Numbered from the stretch's first letter, positions 22,561 through 35,949 are shown. The stretch is DNA of 64,000 bases from Isoetes taiwanensis (GCA_021234155.1 JAJEKV010000183.1:126001-190000), one strand, 5' to 3'. Translations and numbers: made by a program. Notes: generated by a model from the letters alone, not told the origin.

Positions 22561-22679
22561 TTTGGTTGGAGGAGCCTCAAGAAGCACCTTCCCCACAACA
22601 TCTATTTTGACTTTTCCATCCCAAATTCTACTCCCTTGATAATTAAGAAATGAATTTGTATGCATCACATAAAATACAT

Positions 22680-22840
22680 ATCCACCTCGAAGGGTGACTC
22701 ACCATAATATAACATCTGAAAGAACAACATCAGTAGCATCAACAAAGAGGGGGAATCCTACCCAAGGTTCCGAATCATAGGGATCGACTGACAGTTTGAG
22801 GGTCTCCAGAAGTCAATGCAGATAGAATTCATAAGAAATG
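22680..22840 (-). repeat. Diverged gypsy LTR fragment
   Basis: Resembles the middle of LTRs A-D (the atccacctcgaagggtg block, then cctacccaagg, then gggtctccag and gcagatagaatt). It is much more diverged than the other copies and has no LTR edges. Confidence 0.65.
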
Positions 22841-25800
22841 TAATTGTCTAAACCATTGCCATAGTTAGTTTAGACAGTTACATTTTTCCCTCATCCTTTT
22901 ATACTCCTTCTTTCCCTTTTCTTCTCATCAGCTCATCTGCATCTCCTTTAACTTTGCCGTAGACCATCTTTCCCACCCACCCAAATCCGTCCTTGGTTGT
23001 GTCTTCCAGTTCTATTTTTGCCTTGGCTTCTATTTCTGTAGGAGTTCCCAGCATGGCATTCTTTTCTGCTGGACTAGTAACGGTGCCCAGCGTTGCTGGG
23101 CATAGTTTGAGAACTTATAAATTTGATCTTGTGCATTTGCTTAGAGTAACTCTTGTACCATTGAATCATTTTGGGAGCCTGTAGATACTAAGTAAAGTCG
23201 CTAATGTTGTTACTATCACTTCTTCTATTCTAATCTATTTTTGTTCTATAGTTATGGTGCCCAAGCTACAGAAAGAAAAAATATGAACCATTGTTGAGTG
23301 TTTATGGAAAATGTAGTAAGGTCCCTATGGTTATTATATGGTTGCTGCAACAATATATAATTCAACAACATACATTTCCCGGGTTTATTATATTTTAAAG
23401 AAAATTTTCCCTGGTTTATTATATTTTTACAAAAATTTTGTGACAACAGTGGACAATCAGTATCTGAAACTTTCATCTAGATACAACAATCTATGTGACT
23501 TCTATTGAACATGAATTTACAATTTTATGTCCTGAATTAAACTTAATAATGGAATACATAGCTACAATGGTTCAAGACGATGCTGCACAATCATACTTAT
23601 ATATCTAACCAGCAGTCATACATAAAACCATGGAAGTTGGGTCCTTATGAAGTTGAGTCCTGATTGCAATATCGATGTTCATCTTTCACAAAATGTGTTG
23701 TCCATTCCAATTGCACATATAATATTTTGATAATGTAAACTGAGTATGGAAAAATCTCTAGAAGCTAGAGAACATATGTACACATGAGCACGTACCTTAC
23801 TTCAAATCGTCTGAATTTATCATTGTTTTATGGCATACCAGGTTAAAATTATGGAAATGCTTGATCATCTGGCATAGCAAAAAACACCATTGTCTTCGAT
23901 TCTGGATCAGCAATCTGCAAATACTCATAACATCAACAGACTGTAAAAGGCTTGATTCAAGCAGTAAGATTTTCAAAGAAAAGATTGATGCTGCAAGTTC
24001 ATAGTTTTCAGGTTTGTCACAGAGATGCAACATAGATGAATAAGTGACATTGTTTTGGCTTGCATCTCAACATAGATGAATAACACTGTTTTGGCAATCC
24101 TGGTACTTTTCTGGTCTCTCCAACTATTTTTCCAACTATTTATAGCCATGGTATACACATAAAAAACGTGCATGTCCTCAGACACCTTTAACACTAGAGT
24201 CGTCACATGATGAACCAGAAAAGGTGCATTTGCACTGTTCGCGTTAAAATTCACATAAAATCAGGGGTTCAATAATCAGTCAAACCCTTCTTATATGTTA
24301 ATATATGGCAGTCATGTTGCATGGGAAAAATACCTAAAAATCTATTGGTCCCCATTCATGAGAGTTACACTTAGGTAAACCCAAGGGGGTCAAGTCTGTT
24401 TCGCTACATGTTTAGATAAAGTAAAACTGTCTCGGTAAGACAATTTTTATGATTTTTTTCATTATTTTTGTATTTTTCTACACGAGTTAGAGAGTAAGAC
24501 ACAAAAAGCGCACCTCAATCCGAGGTCCGAGAAGGGAGATAGGGTTGTTTGAACATGACAGGTCAAAAGCTCGCCGCTTTGTCTTCAGGAACCAATATTG
24601 GTTTCCGTAAAGTCGTTCCCAAATCAAATCTCTAACTTTTTTGTAGGAAAATGAATTTTGACCCAAAATTTTGAATATAAGTATTAGACAACTTGCTTTA
24701 TCTAAGAAAAATGTCCATTAGCCTTGATGATGAGGTTTTGATTTTCTTTTATTTTTTCAATTACAAGTGAATGATAACTTATGTCTATATAGGAGTAAAA
24801 TGATTCAAAGTCATCCGCAAAAAAATCACATTATGAAAGGTTACCACGATATGGAATCATCCCAAAAACAAACACGTCAAAAAAGCATAGCGTTTGTTTT
24901 CAAGAAATCAAGAAAGGTTCGTATTACCTGAGACCATTACCGGTCCACCTTCTTTTTAAAATTAAGAACTCCCTCATGTTAATCAATTTCAGGTTGCAAT
25001 TTGGGATATAAGCACCTCATGAGCTACTCTATTCATTGAAAATAATCAATGCTCCTGATCTTGAGGTTTAGGATAAACTTTCTAGTGTTCATTCCAAGTT
25101 ATCTGTTAGAGTACGCGTTCCATGGATTTCATAAACCTATGTATTGAATGGTGAACTCAAAACTTGTATTTTTTATCTTCTCAAGTTGTGGAAGCAATGC
25201 AAAAGAATGAAAAACAAATATAAAAAGCTAGAACTATGAAAAATAAAGATAGATGCTATGTTCTGTTTCCCATAACCCGATTGGGTTCCGTGGACATTAA
25301 AATTTTCTTCCTTCCTTCCTTCCTTCCTTCCATTGCTGGTCCACATGGCTTATGATCATTCAAGAAGCCAAAACATCCTCATCTTAATTAGTTGGTTGCT
25401 AGAATTGCATTATTTAATGGTAAAGTTGAAGCACAAGCAAATGAACCTATATGAATCTCCACTCACCCTTCCAAAAATTATGTTAGAGAAGGTAGAAAAT
25501 CGCCATATCATTGTATAAATGACAAATGAACAATAAATAAAATTGGTAATCATAATTAGAGAGATTTAATTCTATACCCAATTCGTTAATTGTGGACCAT
25601 AATGGTCCATGCCCATTTATATTCAAATCTTACATATAGTAGTATGTTATTTTTAACATCAAATTGGAGATCTATGTTGCCAATGAAGCTTGAACCCATA
25701 AAATTATAGTCTATCATGAAAGACAAGCTAAAGTTACTATTATTGTACCTAAAGTAGGAACTCTTAAGCAGCAAAACACGTGTACTAAGTTTATGATAGT

Positions 25801-27581
25801 AAAAATAAGAAGATTTCATCGCAGTGTTTTGCACTAAGACGATACAAACTATATTTTAAACTTCTATCACATGTTTCAGTCAATCATGAGTTGAAAAAGA
25901 ATGCTATCTTGCTTTTAAAATATGGCAAGCCTAAGTACAAACCGTAAATGGTCCATGTCTATTTTAAATCAAATCTTGTACATAATATGTTACTTTAACA
26001 TGAAATTCAAGATCTATGTTGCCAAGGAAGGGTGACATTCATAAAAAAATATTGCCTACCATAAAAGATGAGTTTTTGTATTATTACCTTAGCTAAACTC
26101 TAATTTTGTGTAGTGGCAACCACTTCTAAATGTAAAGAATACATGGTTATTCACCATATTTAAGTTCATAAAATTCTTTATTATGAATGTATGAGTGGAA
26201 TGAATGGAGTGCATCATTTATTGCCCTTAGAAAGCTTATATATGAGTTTAGTTAAACCACGTTAGTTCTATTTTTGTCCCGGATTCTCAGATCGAATCTT
26301 CTTTAGTGAAAATTGAGATCAACATGACTTATAAACATTTCAAAAAAATTATTGGACTATAGCTCTTAGAGTTGACAACTTATGGCCGCAAGTCTTACGC
26401 CAAAATTTGTTATAGTAAAGGAGAAACAATTCATAACCTCAAACAACTTTTTAAAGCTAAAATGGTTTGACGACTTCATATAAAGCCATCTAATAGCAAC
26501 GTAAACATGAAAACATGCAAATCAACATGTTTTATCATAAAACGTCAATTACTTTCAATTTTAGAAACGTTTGGACCCCTTTATGCTAGAAAGTTTGAAG
26601 AATGCGCCTCGGCCGGGCGTAAAACCGGGCTGAATTCAATGAGGTTTGGGCAATCACCACAACATATCCGTAAATCTATTGGTCATGAAATTCTCCATGG
26701 CCATAAAGAATCGAGTGAAGATTCCAAAAGTGGTGGTATCTTGTGAAATGGAAATTTCTCTTGTTAGATACCTGGGTTTAAGTGGCAGAGGGTATGCTGG
26801 ACCAATTCTGGTTGATGAACCCAGAATAGTTCCAGTAACAACTCTAGTGTTAAATCTTTCACAATGTTTCCTAATTTCTTGTAGCTGCTCGTTTTGAGGA
26901 AGTGGCTGCACATTTGCTTCAACCATATCCTTAAAAGAAAGGTTGGCTTCATGCAGTCTTTTTACTTCCTAATGGATGAGATCATCATAGTATAAAAGAC
27001 AACAGAAGGCAACAAACCTCGTTCTCACATGGCCCCATTAATTATAAGCTAAAAAGCTAATTACCTTGCTGGTGCAGACTACACGGTTCCAAGTGCAAGG
27101 AAAGTTTGCATCTAAGATTTTATTACCTTTGCAACTCTGCAAAATAGAAAGTTAGAGGTCCATTCCTATGCCGAAATTTGTTATAAATAGAAGAAAGCCA
27201 TATATTGTTTACAGAAAAGATGCACGCGATTTTGCAATCACAGTTTTATGTTTATGAATTTTCCATTCGTGATGGTCTGCATCATGTCATTGGGTTTCAA
27301 ACAGTTGGATATTGAGCTTTCATTTGGTATCACGTGGATTTCTTACCATGAATATGAATATATCATGGCTGGCACATATCAACGACCATGTATTATTTTG
27401 TCTCAAGCCGCTTGTTCCCCGCAATTAAAAGGAGCATTGACTGTTGTATGTTCAATAACACTTTTAATAATAAATCTATTGCATTCTAATGGTCATAATA
27501 TATACATAGTAATTACGAGATAAGGACTGCTTTTATTGCTCATGTCTTTATGCACCATCCGATCAAGTTTTAAAGTACAAC
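22841..27581. other. AT-rich non-coding DNA
   Basis: No gene recognised. A CTTC microsatellite lies at about 25308-25331 and a small duplication (caacatagatgaataa) at about 24029-24095. A minus-strand open stretch at 26654-26926 (starting MVEANVQPLPQNEQLQEI) and a short one near 27063-27116 (NFPCTWNRVVCTSK) look like possible exons. Their families could not be named with confidence. Confidence 0.4.
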
Positions 27582-27680
27582 CTACCACCAGCAGAGGTAC
27601 TCCAAAATTGCAGAAAGGTAGACGGAGAGCTCGGCTCCAACACGATCTTTTAGAAACCTAGCAAACGAAAAGGGCAAACA
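27582..27680 (-). pseudogene. Histone H2A-like exon relic
   Basis: A minus-strand frame reads FARFLK then RVGAELSVYLSAILEYL and stops after LCWW. Histone H2A has RFLK, a short loop, then RVGAGAPVYLAAVLEYL at the start of its histone fold, so the match is good over about 17 residues but lacks the loop between RFLK and RVGA. Neither the N-terminal tail nor the rest of the fold is found nearby. I read it as a relic of an H2A or H2A.Z gene; a chance match is possible. Confidence 0.4.
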
Positions 27681-27776
27681 TTTAAGTAAGATTATTCCGA
27701 TCTTTCCTATTTTCTCCATGCATGTTACCTTTTCCAAGATTACAATGTTGCGTGAAAAGCTTATTCCCCCCTTCAA

Positions 27777-30700
27777 ATCTGCAAATAGTCACACGTTTTA
27801 CGTGATGATCAACAACTATATGTGAGATGGTGCCCTTGGATCAATCGCAAAATAAGCGCAGACACCTTAACATAGAAAAGAGACAAAGAAGGCATACACA
27901 TTTTAGGATAAGTCAAGTCGAATATGGCGGTGCTAAATAAGTTTCAGCCCAATTTCTCATATTGCTACTTGTTTTACCAAATTCCCATTAATTGCCAAGA
28001 AGCCCCAAAATTTGGCGTAACAAGTTGTATATGCCCGAGATGATACCGAAAGCATTTCCAAAGAAGCTCCAAAACCTAAACAATATGCAAAAACCCACAT
28101 CAAAAAACCCACAAAAACAAAACTTCAACTAAGATTTTTGTTGGATTCATACTGAGCCTTTAGTTTTTTCTTTCAAGCAATGATAGACAACGACCAGAGG
28201 CACCAGGTTTAATCTCTTCTAACATCATAGATGCCTCGCCATGACCACACATGATACGTCTCTAGACAACCCAGCAATGTAGCCCACTTCAAATGAAGAT
28301 ACCTGCAGGCTTACAACAGTAAGAAAACATGCCCTTACAACATTAAAAGACATGCCCTAGTAATGAATGTGTTTTCACTGGAATGAACAGAGGGAAAGCT
28401 GCCTACAACAAAATCGTTGCCCCTGAGAGAGCAACAATCTCGCCAAACTCGCAACCACTTCTTCCTCTATTTTTCGCTCTTTCGACACTTCAATCAAACC
28501 CCAAATCTGCTAAATCATTTTTCAATGCGAGATAAAGAACATGCAGTTATTGTGCTGTTGAAAACTACTAAGTTTAGGAGGTCTATGTATCTGTGCTCCC
28601 CTCGCACCTGCTCTGTTTCGATAGGGCAACGAAATCATTGACCTCTTTTTATGTTGAATCTCCACCATCCCTTCGAAAAATCGAATTCTCACGGTCGGAT
28701 CTAGGGCGTGGTCCATTACATCACATTATAATATAGGATAGGATAGGATTTTCTAGCCTTTTAAGCAGACCGGAGTTTCCCTATTTCAGTTGAAGTCCCC
28801 TGTTGGAAGTCTCTTATTTCTGCCACAGGTTCAAAGTTTTCATTCCCAAGACCCCTATTTCTGCCACAATTTTTTTCTGCACAGCGTTTCGTGGTCCCCT
28901 TTTTGTTGCTCCTTGAATATTCATTCTGTTAGGGTTGTCCAAAATCGATTTCTCCAAAATTGTTGTGTTTGTGGCTTCCTCAAATCGGCTGCTGTGTAGA
29001 AATGTTTTCAGACTTTGTGCCACGGCAGATCGACCGCCAGTGATATTTCCAGACCAGCCGGTTTGCATCGTTCCTGATTATCTTGGTCTTGGCTTGTAAT
29101 TTTCCCAAAGAGCCGCTACTTCAAGCATCAAGTAAGGCTTCTTGGTCGTTTTCCTCCTTAGGGTCGTCACCCAAAGAGCAGGCTGGATTTGTTTGTGGAT
29201 CCTTGTTCAAGCCCCAAATCGGCCTGATTTATTTCCGGCCCTTGCTTGCACGGCTTCAATTTTTCTTCTGGCATTCAGCTTCAAGAGTGCAGATCAGCGG
29301 TTTTCATTCATAGTCTCCTATTCTGTCACAAATTTTCGTCTGCACAGATATGGGATTTTGGATTTCCCAGCATAAGCAGACCGGCCTTAACTTCAAGAGC
29401 GCAGACCAGCAAACCTATTCTGTAACTCCTATTCTGTAAGCATTAACTCCTATTCTGTAAAGCAAACTTGGTTTATCACAGGTAATTCCATTTGTTTTCA
29501 AAGTGGTTTTAGCATCTCAGTCTGGTTTGGGAATAATGGTTTCATCTCACACCATAATCAATTTTATCCATCCCGCTTTGCCATCCTGCCTTGCTGAGCT
29601 ATTTTTATTAATTGATCCTTTTTGTTAAGATGTTTATTCAATGGTTTCTACTTGCCAAAACTTTTCCAGTTGCTCTGAGTCTTTGTTTCACTTCCATTAC
29701 GTCAAGGTAAGTGGATCACCGTTCTTGCATCTTCTTGAATCATCCTTCTTGAATCATCCTTGTCAAGAATGACAAATCGCCCCTCCAAAACCTGTAGAAT
29801 CCGGTCTGCCTTACCTTGACCTGCAGAATCAGGGAGCGCCGTGTAGGCGCGACCTGATTCTGCACCTGATTCTGCAGGTCATGGGGGCAGCAAGAATGGC
29901 TGACCCCATGCCATTCTACATAACTTCAATCATGCTTGGGTCAGCATAAACTAGAAGAAGCAGAGGGATATGTGATTAAGTGCAGCTTCCAGAAAGCACA
30001 CGGTCGTATTATATGCATTCAACTAGTTCTTCCAAAGATTGCATATGCATACCATAAGCACAACCGCATCAAGGAACTCTTGATGTTGTTGAGACTCTGC
30101 TATGTGAGGCTGAAATCCTAATGATGTAAAGTCCAAATGCTTCTAACATCGCAAGGATTCTATTACTTGGAAAACTTGAAGTTTGATTTGGCAATAGAGA
30201 AAGTAGAGAAACATTTGAGAAAGACAATGAGTTTACCATTGGGATTGCACCCCATCAGCATGACAAGGGTAACTTTACTTTCACCCCCGCGAAGTGGAAG
30301 AGATGGTCTTTTGTTTCAATTCTCTCACGGAAGTGTAAAAGGTAGTCTTTTGAATCTATTCAATTCTATTCAATTCTTCCTGTGGGCCACACTTGATCCA
30401 TATAAGGAGTGATTAGAGGGATGGGCCACACCTTGATCCATATAAGGAGTGATTAGAGGGATAACAACGTGGAACAAGGGTGTTATGGATCATGGAATCC
30501 CCTACAAGTTGGATATAGGAGAATTTTACAATTGGAATCTATCACTTCTTCTCTTGTCCTTACTATTAATTCCATGACCGTCCAAATCCCTATTGCATGT
30601 GGCATGAGTGTGACAGAAATCTCTCTTTTTGGTAAAATGCAACTCCTAGGAAACACCGAACCGGGCATAAAAGTACCATCCAATTAGTTCATTCTTTATA

Positions 30701-30791
30701 TTCTTTTCTTCTGTTTGCATTTTTTATCGCCCCGTTTAGAGCTGCTTCGATCTTAACTTGAGCCTTTGGCAAAGACCCTTCTTCTTCGATT
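27777..30791. other. No gene recognised
   Basis: AT-rich DNA with some pyrimidine-rich stretches. It contains three tandem copies of CTATTCTGTAA at about 29417-29460, the hairpins at 29818-29909, and a 41-bp direct duplication (gggccacac(c)ttgatccatataagg...) at about 30382-30462. Confidence 0.4.
29818..29909. repeat. Nested hairpins
   Basis: GACCTGCAGAATCAGG (29818-29833) pairs perfectly with 29865-29880. Inside it GCGCC-gtgta-GGCGC forms a second stem at 29836-29850. A third stem, ATGGGGGCAGC with GCTGACCCCAT, follows at 29881-29909. Confidence 0.8.
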
Positions 30792-30877
30792 ATGGAGATT
30801 CTGGAAGTGCCCTTGTCGCATTATAGCCCCGCGATATCTCCCACAAATTTCCAGAAGGAAATCATCAACCCATGTGA
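30792..30877 (+). pseudogene. Host exon 1 (5' part), interrupted by MULE
   Basis: The ATG at 30792 opens 28 codons (start MEILEVPLSHYSPAI) that run into the 9-bp target duplication. If the MULE and one copy of the duplication are removed, the frame continues without a break into 41739-41755 (CELPPRR) and is followed by a GTAAAA splice donor. This suggests that the MULE landed in a coding exon. The protein family is not recognised and no later exon was identified. Confidence 0.45.
30869..30877. other. MULE target-site duplication, left
   Basis: CCCATGTGA, identical to 41730-41738. A 9-bp duplication is diagnostic of Mutator-superfamily insertion. Confidence 0.95.
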
Positions 30878-31126
30878 GGAAGTCCGTATATATCATCCGG
30901 GATGTGGTTTATCCGGACAAATCTGCAGTGGATTTTCCGGACTTCCGGAATCAGCCACCCCCATCCCATCGGATCCCATCCGATCCCCATGGCATGCTGG
31001 GTATCCTCAACCCATGCCTCATTCAACGTCGCTGCATGGCATACCCGCATGGATCCATGCCAATTTTTCATTAAAGCCTTCCTGCCACAATGGTACATCA
31101 GGTACATGCCTCACACCACTTTCGAA
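30878..31126 (+). repeat. MULE left terminal inverted repeat
   Basis: Matches the reverse complement of 41443-41729 over its length, with one short gap region (about 31050-31080). The inner edge lies just after CACACCACT. Confidence 0.9.
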
Positions 31127-31275
31127 CGGATCCGCCACAAAGGTACATCGGGGGGACGCCACAAAGGTGCAAATAAATGCGAGGTCATGATTAGGTTGGC
31201 CAACTAACCTGAAAATTTAGTACAATGTTTTAATTAAGTGCACTCCTTTAAATAAATAAGTGGTATAAAAAACAA

Positions 31276-33268
31276 GGTTAATCAGGACATGGTTATTCAG
31301 GACAAATGTCCTCTAAGGTTAATATAGGTCCTGTATGGTTATTCAAGACAAATGGCCTTTAAGGTTAATCAGGACATAGGTCCTCTAAGGTTAATCGAGG
31401 ACACATGTTCCTTTAAGGTTAATCAGACATAGGTCCCGCATGGTTATTCAGGACAAATATCCTCTAAGGTTAATCAGGACATAGGTCCTATATGGTTATT
31501 CAAGTCAAATGTCCTTTAACGTTAATCAGGACATAGGTCCTTTAAGGTTAATCAGGACAAATGTCCTCTAAGGTTATCCGGGACATAGGTCCTTTAAGGT
31601 TATTCATGACAAATGTCCTTTATGGTTAATCAGGACATAGGTCCTGTAAGGTTAATCAGGACAAATGTCCTCTAAGGTTAATCAGGACATAGGTCCTTTA
31701 AGGTTATTCAGGACAAATGTCCTTTAAGGCTAATCAGGACATATGTCCTCTAAGGTTAATCAGGACACATGTCCCTTGAGGTTAATCAGGACATAGGTCC
31801 TATATGGTTATTCAGGACAAATGTCCTTTAAGGTTAATCAGGACATAGGTCCTCTAAGGTTAATCAGGACAAATGTCCTTTAAGGTTAATCAGGACATAG
31901 GTCCTATATGGTTATTCAGGACAAATGTCCTTTAAGGTTAATCAGGACATAGGTCCTCTAAGGTTAATCAGGACAAATGTCCTTTAAGGTTAATCAGGAC
32001 ATAGGTCCTTTAAGGTTATTCAGGACACATGTCCTCTAAGGTTAATCAGGTCATAGGTCCTATATGGTTATTCAAGACAAATGTCCTTTAAGGTTAATCA
32101 GGACATAGGTCCTTTAAGGTTATTCAGGACAAATGTCCTTTAAGGCTAATCAGGACATATGTCCTCTAAGGTTAATCAGGACAAATGTCCCTTTAGGTTA
32201 ATCAGGACATAGGTCCTATATGGTTATTCAGGACAAATGTCCTTTAAGGTTAATCAGGACATAGGTCCTTTAAGGTTAATCAGGACAAATGTCCTTTAAG
32301 GTTAATCAGGACATAGGTCCTTTAAGGTTATTCAGGACACATGTCCTCTAAGGTTAATCAGGTCATAGGTCCTATATGGTTATTCAAGTCAAATGGCCTT
32401 TAAGATTAATCAAGACATAGGTCCTCTAAGGTTAATCAGGACACATGTCCCTTGAGGTTAATCAGGACATAGGTCCTATATGGCTATTCAGGACACATGT
32501 CCTCTAAGGTTAATCAGGACATAGGTCCTTTAAGGTTATTCAGGACACATGTCCTCTAAGGTTAATCAGGACATAGGTACTTTAAGGTTATTCAGGACAA
32601 ATGGCCTTTAAGGTTAATCAGGACATAGGTCCTATATGGTTATTCAAGACAAATGGCCTTTAAGGTTAATCATGACATAGGTCCTCTAAGGTTAATCAGG
32701 ACACATGTCCCTTGAGGTTAATCAGGACATAGGTCCTATATGGTTATTCAGGACAAATGTCCTCTAAGGTTAATCGGGACATAGGTCCTTCAAGGTTATT
32801 CGGGACACATGTCCTCTAAGGTTAATCGGGACATAGGTTCTTTAAGGTTATTCAGACAAATGGCCTTTTAAGGTTAAGCAGGACATAGGTCCTCTAAGGT
32901 TAATCAGGACACATGTCCATTAAGGTTAATCAGGACATAGGTCCTATATGGTTATTCAGGACATATGTCCTCTAAGGTTAATCAGGACATAGGTCCTTTA
33001 AGGTTATTCGGGACACATGTCCTCTAAGGTTAATCGTGACATAGGTTCTTTAAGGTTATTCGGGACAAATGGCCTTTAAGGTTAAGCGGGACATAGGTCC
33101 TCTATTTAATCGGGACACATGTCCCTTGAGGTTTATCGGGGACATAGGTCCTATATGGTTATTCGGGACACATGTCCTCTAAGGTTAATCAGGACATAGG
33201 TCCTTTAAGGTTATTCAAGACAAATGTCCTCTAAGGTTATTCAAGACAATGGTTATTCAAGATTAATT
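31276..33268. repeat. 26-bp minisatellite array 1 inside MULE
   Basis: About 2 kb of 26-bp units of two alternating spellings, GGTTAATCAGGACATAGG.. and GGTTATTCAGGACAAATG.. . Each unit contains AGGAC and GTCCT as inverted pentamers. Length divided by unit gives roughly 75 copies. Near the right end (about 32770-33180) many CAGG become CGGG. Confidence 0.95.
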
Positions 33269-34115
33269 TGGGTTTAATTTGGTCATGGTTTAGGGTTAAT
33301 GAAGACAATGATCTCTTGTGGTTAAGTCTGACATGGTCATGGCAGGACCTAAGATTCAAATTTCCGAACATTATTGCTTTTTCTGCAGGTTCTTACATTG
33401 GAGGTGACTCACACCACTGCCTTTTGCCAAGTGTCATTACTTGGTAGTGGGGTCCAAAGTTTATGGCCTTTCTTTTGCTCTGAAGCTCTTGGCTATGGCG
33501 GCGCCTGCACCGGCCTCCCGTGAGCAATGTCCGGACCATGGCCCGTAGTCTCGATCCTTCTTCGACTTCGCACAGAGACAGATGTGGGTTCTCGAAAACC
33601 CCGGCCGGATGAGGATTCCAAGTCTGAATCCTATGGAGAAGAAGAGGAGTCGTGATTTGCCATCTACGGAGGAAGCGGCCCGCCTCAGAGACCTCAAGAA
33701 TTTCCCACCTCAGGAGAAGGGGGCCACAAAAACAATAATGCATCTGCACGAGAATAGTGAAGAGGGCAAGGAGGGCTGACCAGAATGGGGGAGCCGCCTC
33801 CGGAGGTTGATGTTTGCATTCCGAGGAGGACTTTAAATAGATGAGGAGGCTTGGGAGCGGAGGTACTATTACTCTAAGAAGAAAAGCAAGCATTGCCGCT
33901 TGTTCCGTGGTTGTGCTTGGTCATCACAAAGGAGAGAGCGACTCGGAAAACATCTTGAACAGCCCATGACCGGCATGTTAAAAAGTGTGGATGCCCAAAG
34001 GTAGAAGAATGGTGGCGCAGCCCAAAAAGAGAGAAGACCAGCCGGGACGACTAAAACACTGTGGAAATATAGGATTGATGCTCAGCCATGGTGGAGGGTC
34101 AATCGAAAAAGATTT
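33269..34115. other. MULE spacer, possible 5' part of Ulp1 gene
   Basis: Plus-strand open pieces (for example 33582-33779, MWVLENPGRMRIPSLN, Lys/Glu-rich) sit in the place expected for N-terminal exons of the Ulp1 gene, but the frames are broken. The longer minus-strand frame at 33393-33893 has low-complexity, antisense-like content and is not called. Confidence 0.4.
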
Positions 34116-35840
34116 TTGAAGAGGTCGAAGGTGGATGCGCTTCTCATAGGAGCTCAACTGGTGGAAAACATGGCTGACGGGTCAGAGAAAGAGGCAGCCA
34201 TTCAGAGATATGCACTGGAGTATGTCGAGAGAAGAGCTGGAGTGGGACGTGTGGATAAGAAAAAAAATGGCCTCAGTATAAGAAAAACATTAAAGATACA
34301 TACAATATTGATTATCAATCGGACAGGGAATGGAATGAGGAGGAATATGACAGGGAGATAAAGAATTGCATGGAAGAGTTACAGGCTGACTTGCTGGGCT
34401 GCACTCCAGTAGAGCCGACATCTCCTTCGACTCCTGTGACCAAATTGACAGAAGCTACAGACAAAATCACACTCGAAGTATGTATTGATGCTCCTGTGAA
34501 GCCTAAGGAAAAGATACTGGATTTCGTCTGGGGAGCCCAGCTCCCCACCCGCAAATCCCTATCAATCTTGTCAATCTCGAAGATATTGAAGCCCCGCAAG
34601 TGCCAAGAACAAGAACACCTGACAAGACTAACTCCGAATTCATTTCCTCACGAGCTTTGATTTTGTGCGTAGGTGGAGGATCCGAACACCATGTTCAAGT
34701 CAAGATCGAAGAGGAAGGGCAAATCTACCAAAAGGTCGGTGGTCCCAATCTTTCTTATAATTGCCAATGGCCCCTCCATATACGAAGCCCTTTGTGGGCC
34801 TGGGGAGCAGAGAATAGAGGGGAATTTGTCATCAACATGGCAGATGCTTGAGTTTTGAGCATCATGGAACAGACCACCCGAGAGGATGTTTGCCTCCCCG
34901 GGTCAACGAGCAATGTGTTGGGTCTTATATGATGTGAGTGTGTTGACCCTTTTTATTTGTTGCTGATTTTTAGAATCTAATACGCTTAACTGCGGGGATT
35001 CTCGTGCACACAATTCCACTTGAAGAAAGAAAGAAGCATCTGTTCTTTTCATCCCGGCCTTTTGGGTCTCAGACGTGAATGGGGGGGCGCCGACTATGGA
35101 CCAAACTAATCCCTCCAAAACCGAGATAATTACCCTCAATTCTCTTTTGGATGCCCGCGGTGCATGAAGTAAGAAATTTCGGATTTGTAGCTTAGCTTAC
35201 CTCGGAAAAGTCATTCACATCTTGCTTTTCTTGCGGTTCAATCGGAGCCTCTTCACTTAACGTGCAATGATTGAAATCACAGCTCTAGGAATAGATTGTC
35301 TGGCATTGCTACACTTCGACTCCATGAAGAACTGGCATGGGAAAGAAACCGGCCGGCAGTTTATGGAGTGAGTGCATTCTACTCACGATGTTCTTCTAAA
35401 TTAGCTAAACTTTTGAATTTCTGATTCAATTGTAAGTGTTGCAGATTTGTTGAACAGGTACATGCAGAATGGGGCCTACATGTGCCAGAATGGATGATCA
35501 CGCCAGTGGTGGAGATGCGCTGTCCCGAGCAAGACAATGGTTCGGACTGTGGAATTTACACAATCTTGTATGCAAGGCGATTACTTGAGGATTTTGTCGT
35601 GAATGTTGCCGTTGACACCCGAGAGGTATGGCATACAGATTTGAGCCTTTGAATATCTGGTTCTTTTTTCAGTGCTGACTGGTTGAATATGCTGTTTCTT
35701 TTTATCAGGTTAGTCCTGCTTGGTTCAGCAAACTTGATGTTAGTAGTTGCAGGAATACCTTCACTGTCCTCCTTGGGAAACTCCATCAAGCTGTAGTGGT
35801 TGCCAAGAATTCGGGGAAGAAGAGCCTGAAGACAAAATAG
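34116..35840 (+). pseudogene. Ulp1-like (C48) cysteine protease gene carried by MULE
   Basis: The C-terminal Ulp1 protease domain is spread over three exons with GT-AG introns. The first ends at 35367 (LLHFDSMKNWHGKETGRQFM, holding the catalytic Asp in HFDS). The second is 35445-35625 and carries CPEQDNGSDCGIYTILYA with the oxyanion Gln and catalytic Cys. The third is 35709-35840, ending at TAG. The splice phases join cleanly. The catalytic His-Trp expected about 15 residues before HFDS is not clear (reads as HL or is frame-shifted). Upstream frames from 34116 to 34659 (acidic and Pro/Thr-rich) need at least one frame change in a poly-A run. Ulp1 proteases cleave SUMO; whether MULE-borne copies do is not established. 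Confidence 0.75.
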
Positions 35841-35949
35841 CAGCAGAAAATGCTTTTCAATGCTCTCATAATGTACAGACTGGTTTATGTAATCTGAATA
35901 GGGTTTATTTGATCTGATCAGGTTTATGTAATCCCACTATTTCTATGTA

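Noticed and set aside
30865-31207. Several overlapping frames in the MULE TIR, mirrored at 41431-41859
   Set aside because: They are translations of the terminal inverted repeat on both strands; no separate gene is implied.
33393-33893. 166-codon minus-strand frame in the MULE
   Set aside because: It is antisense to sequence that looks like the 5' part of the Ulp1 gene, has low-complexity Leu/Pro/Arg content and shows no domain.
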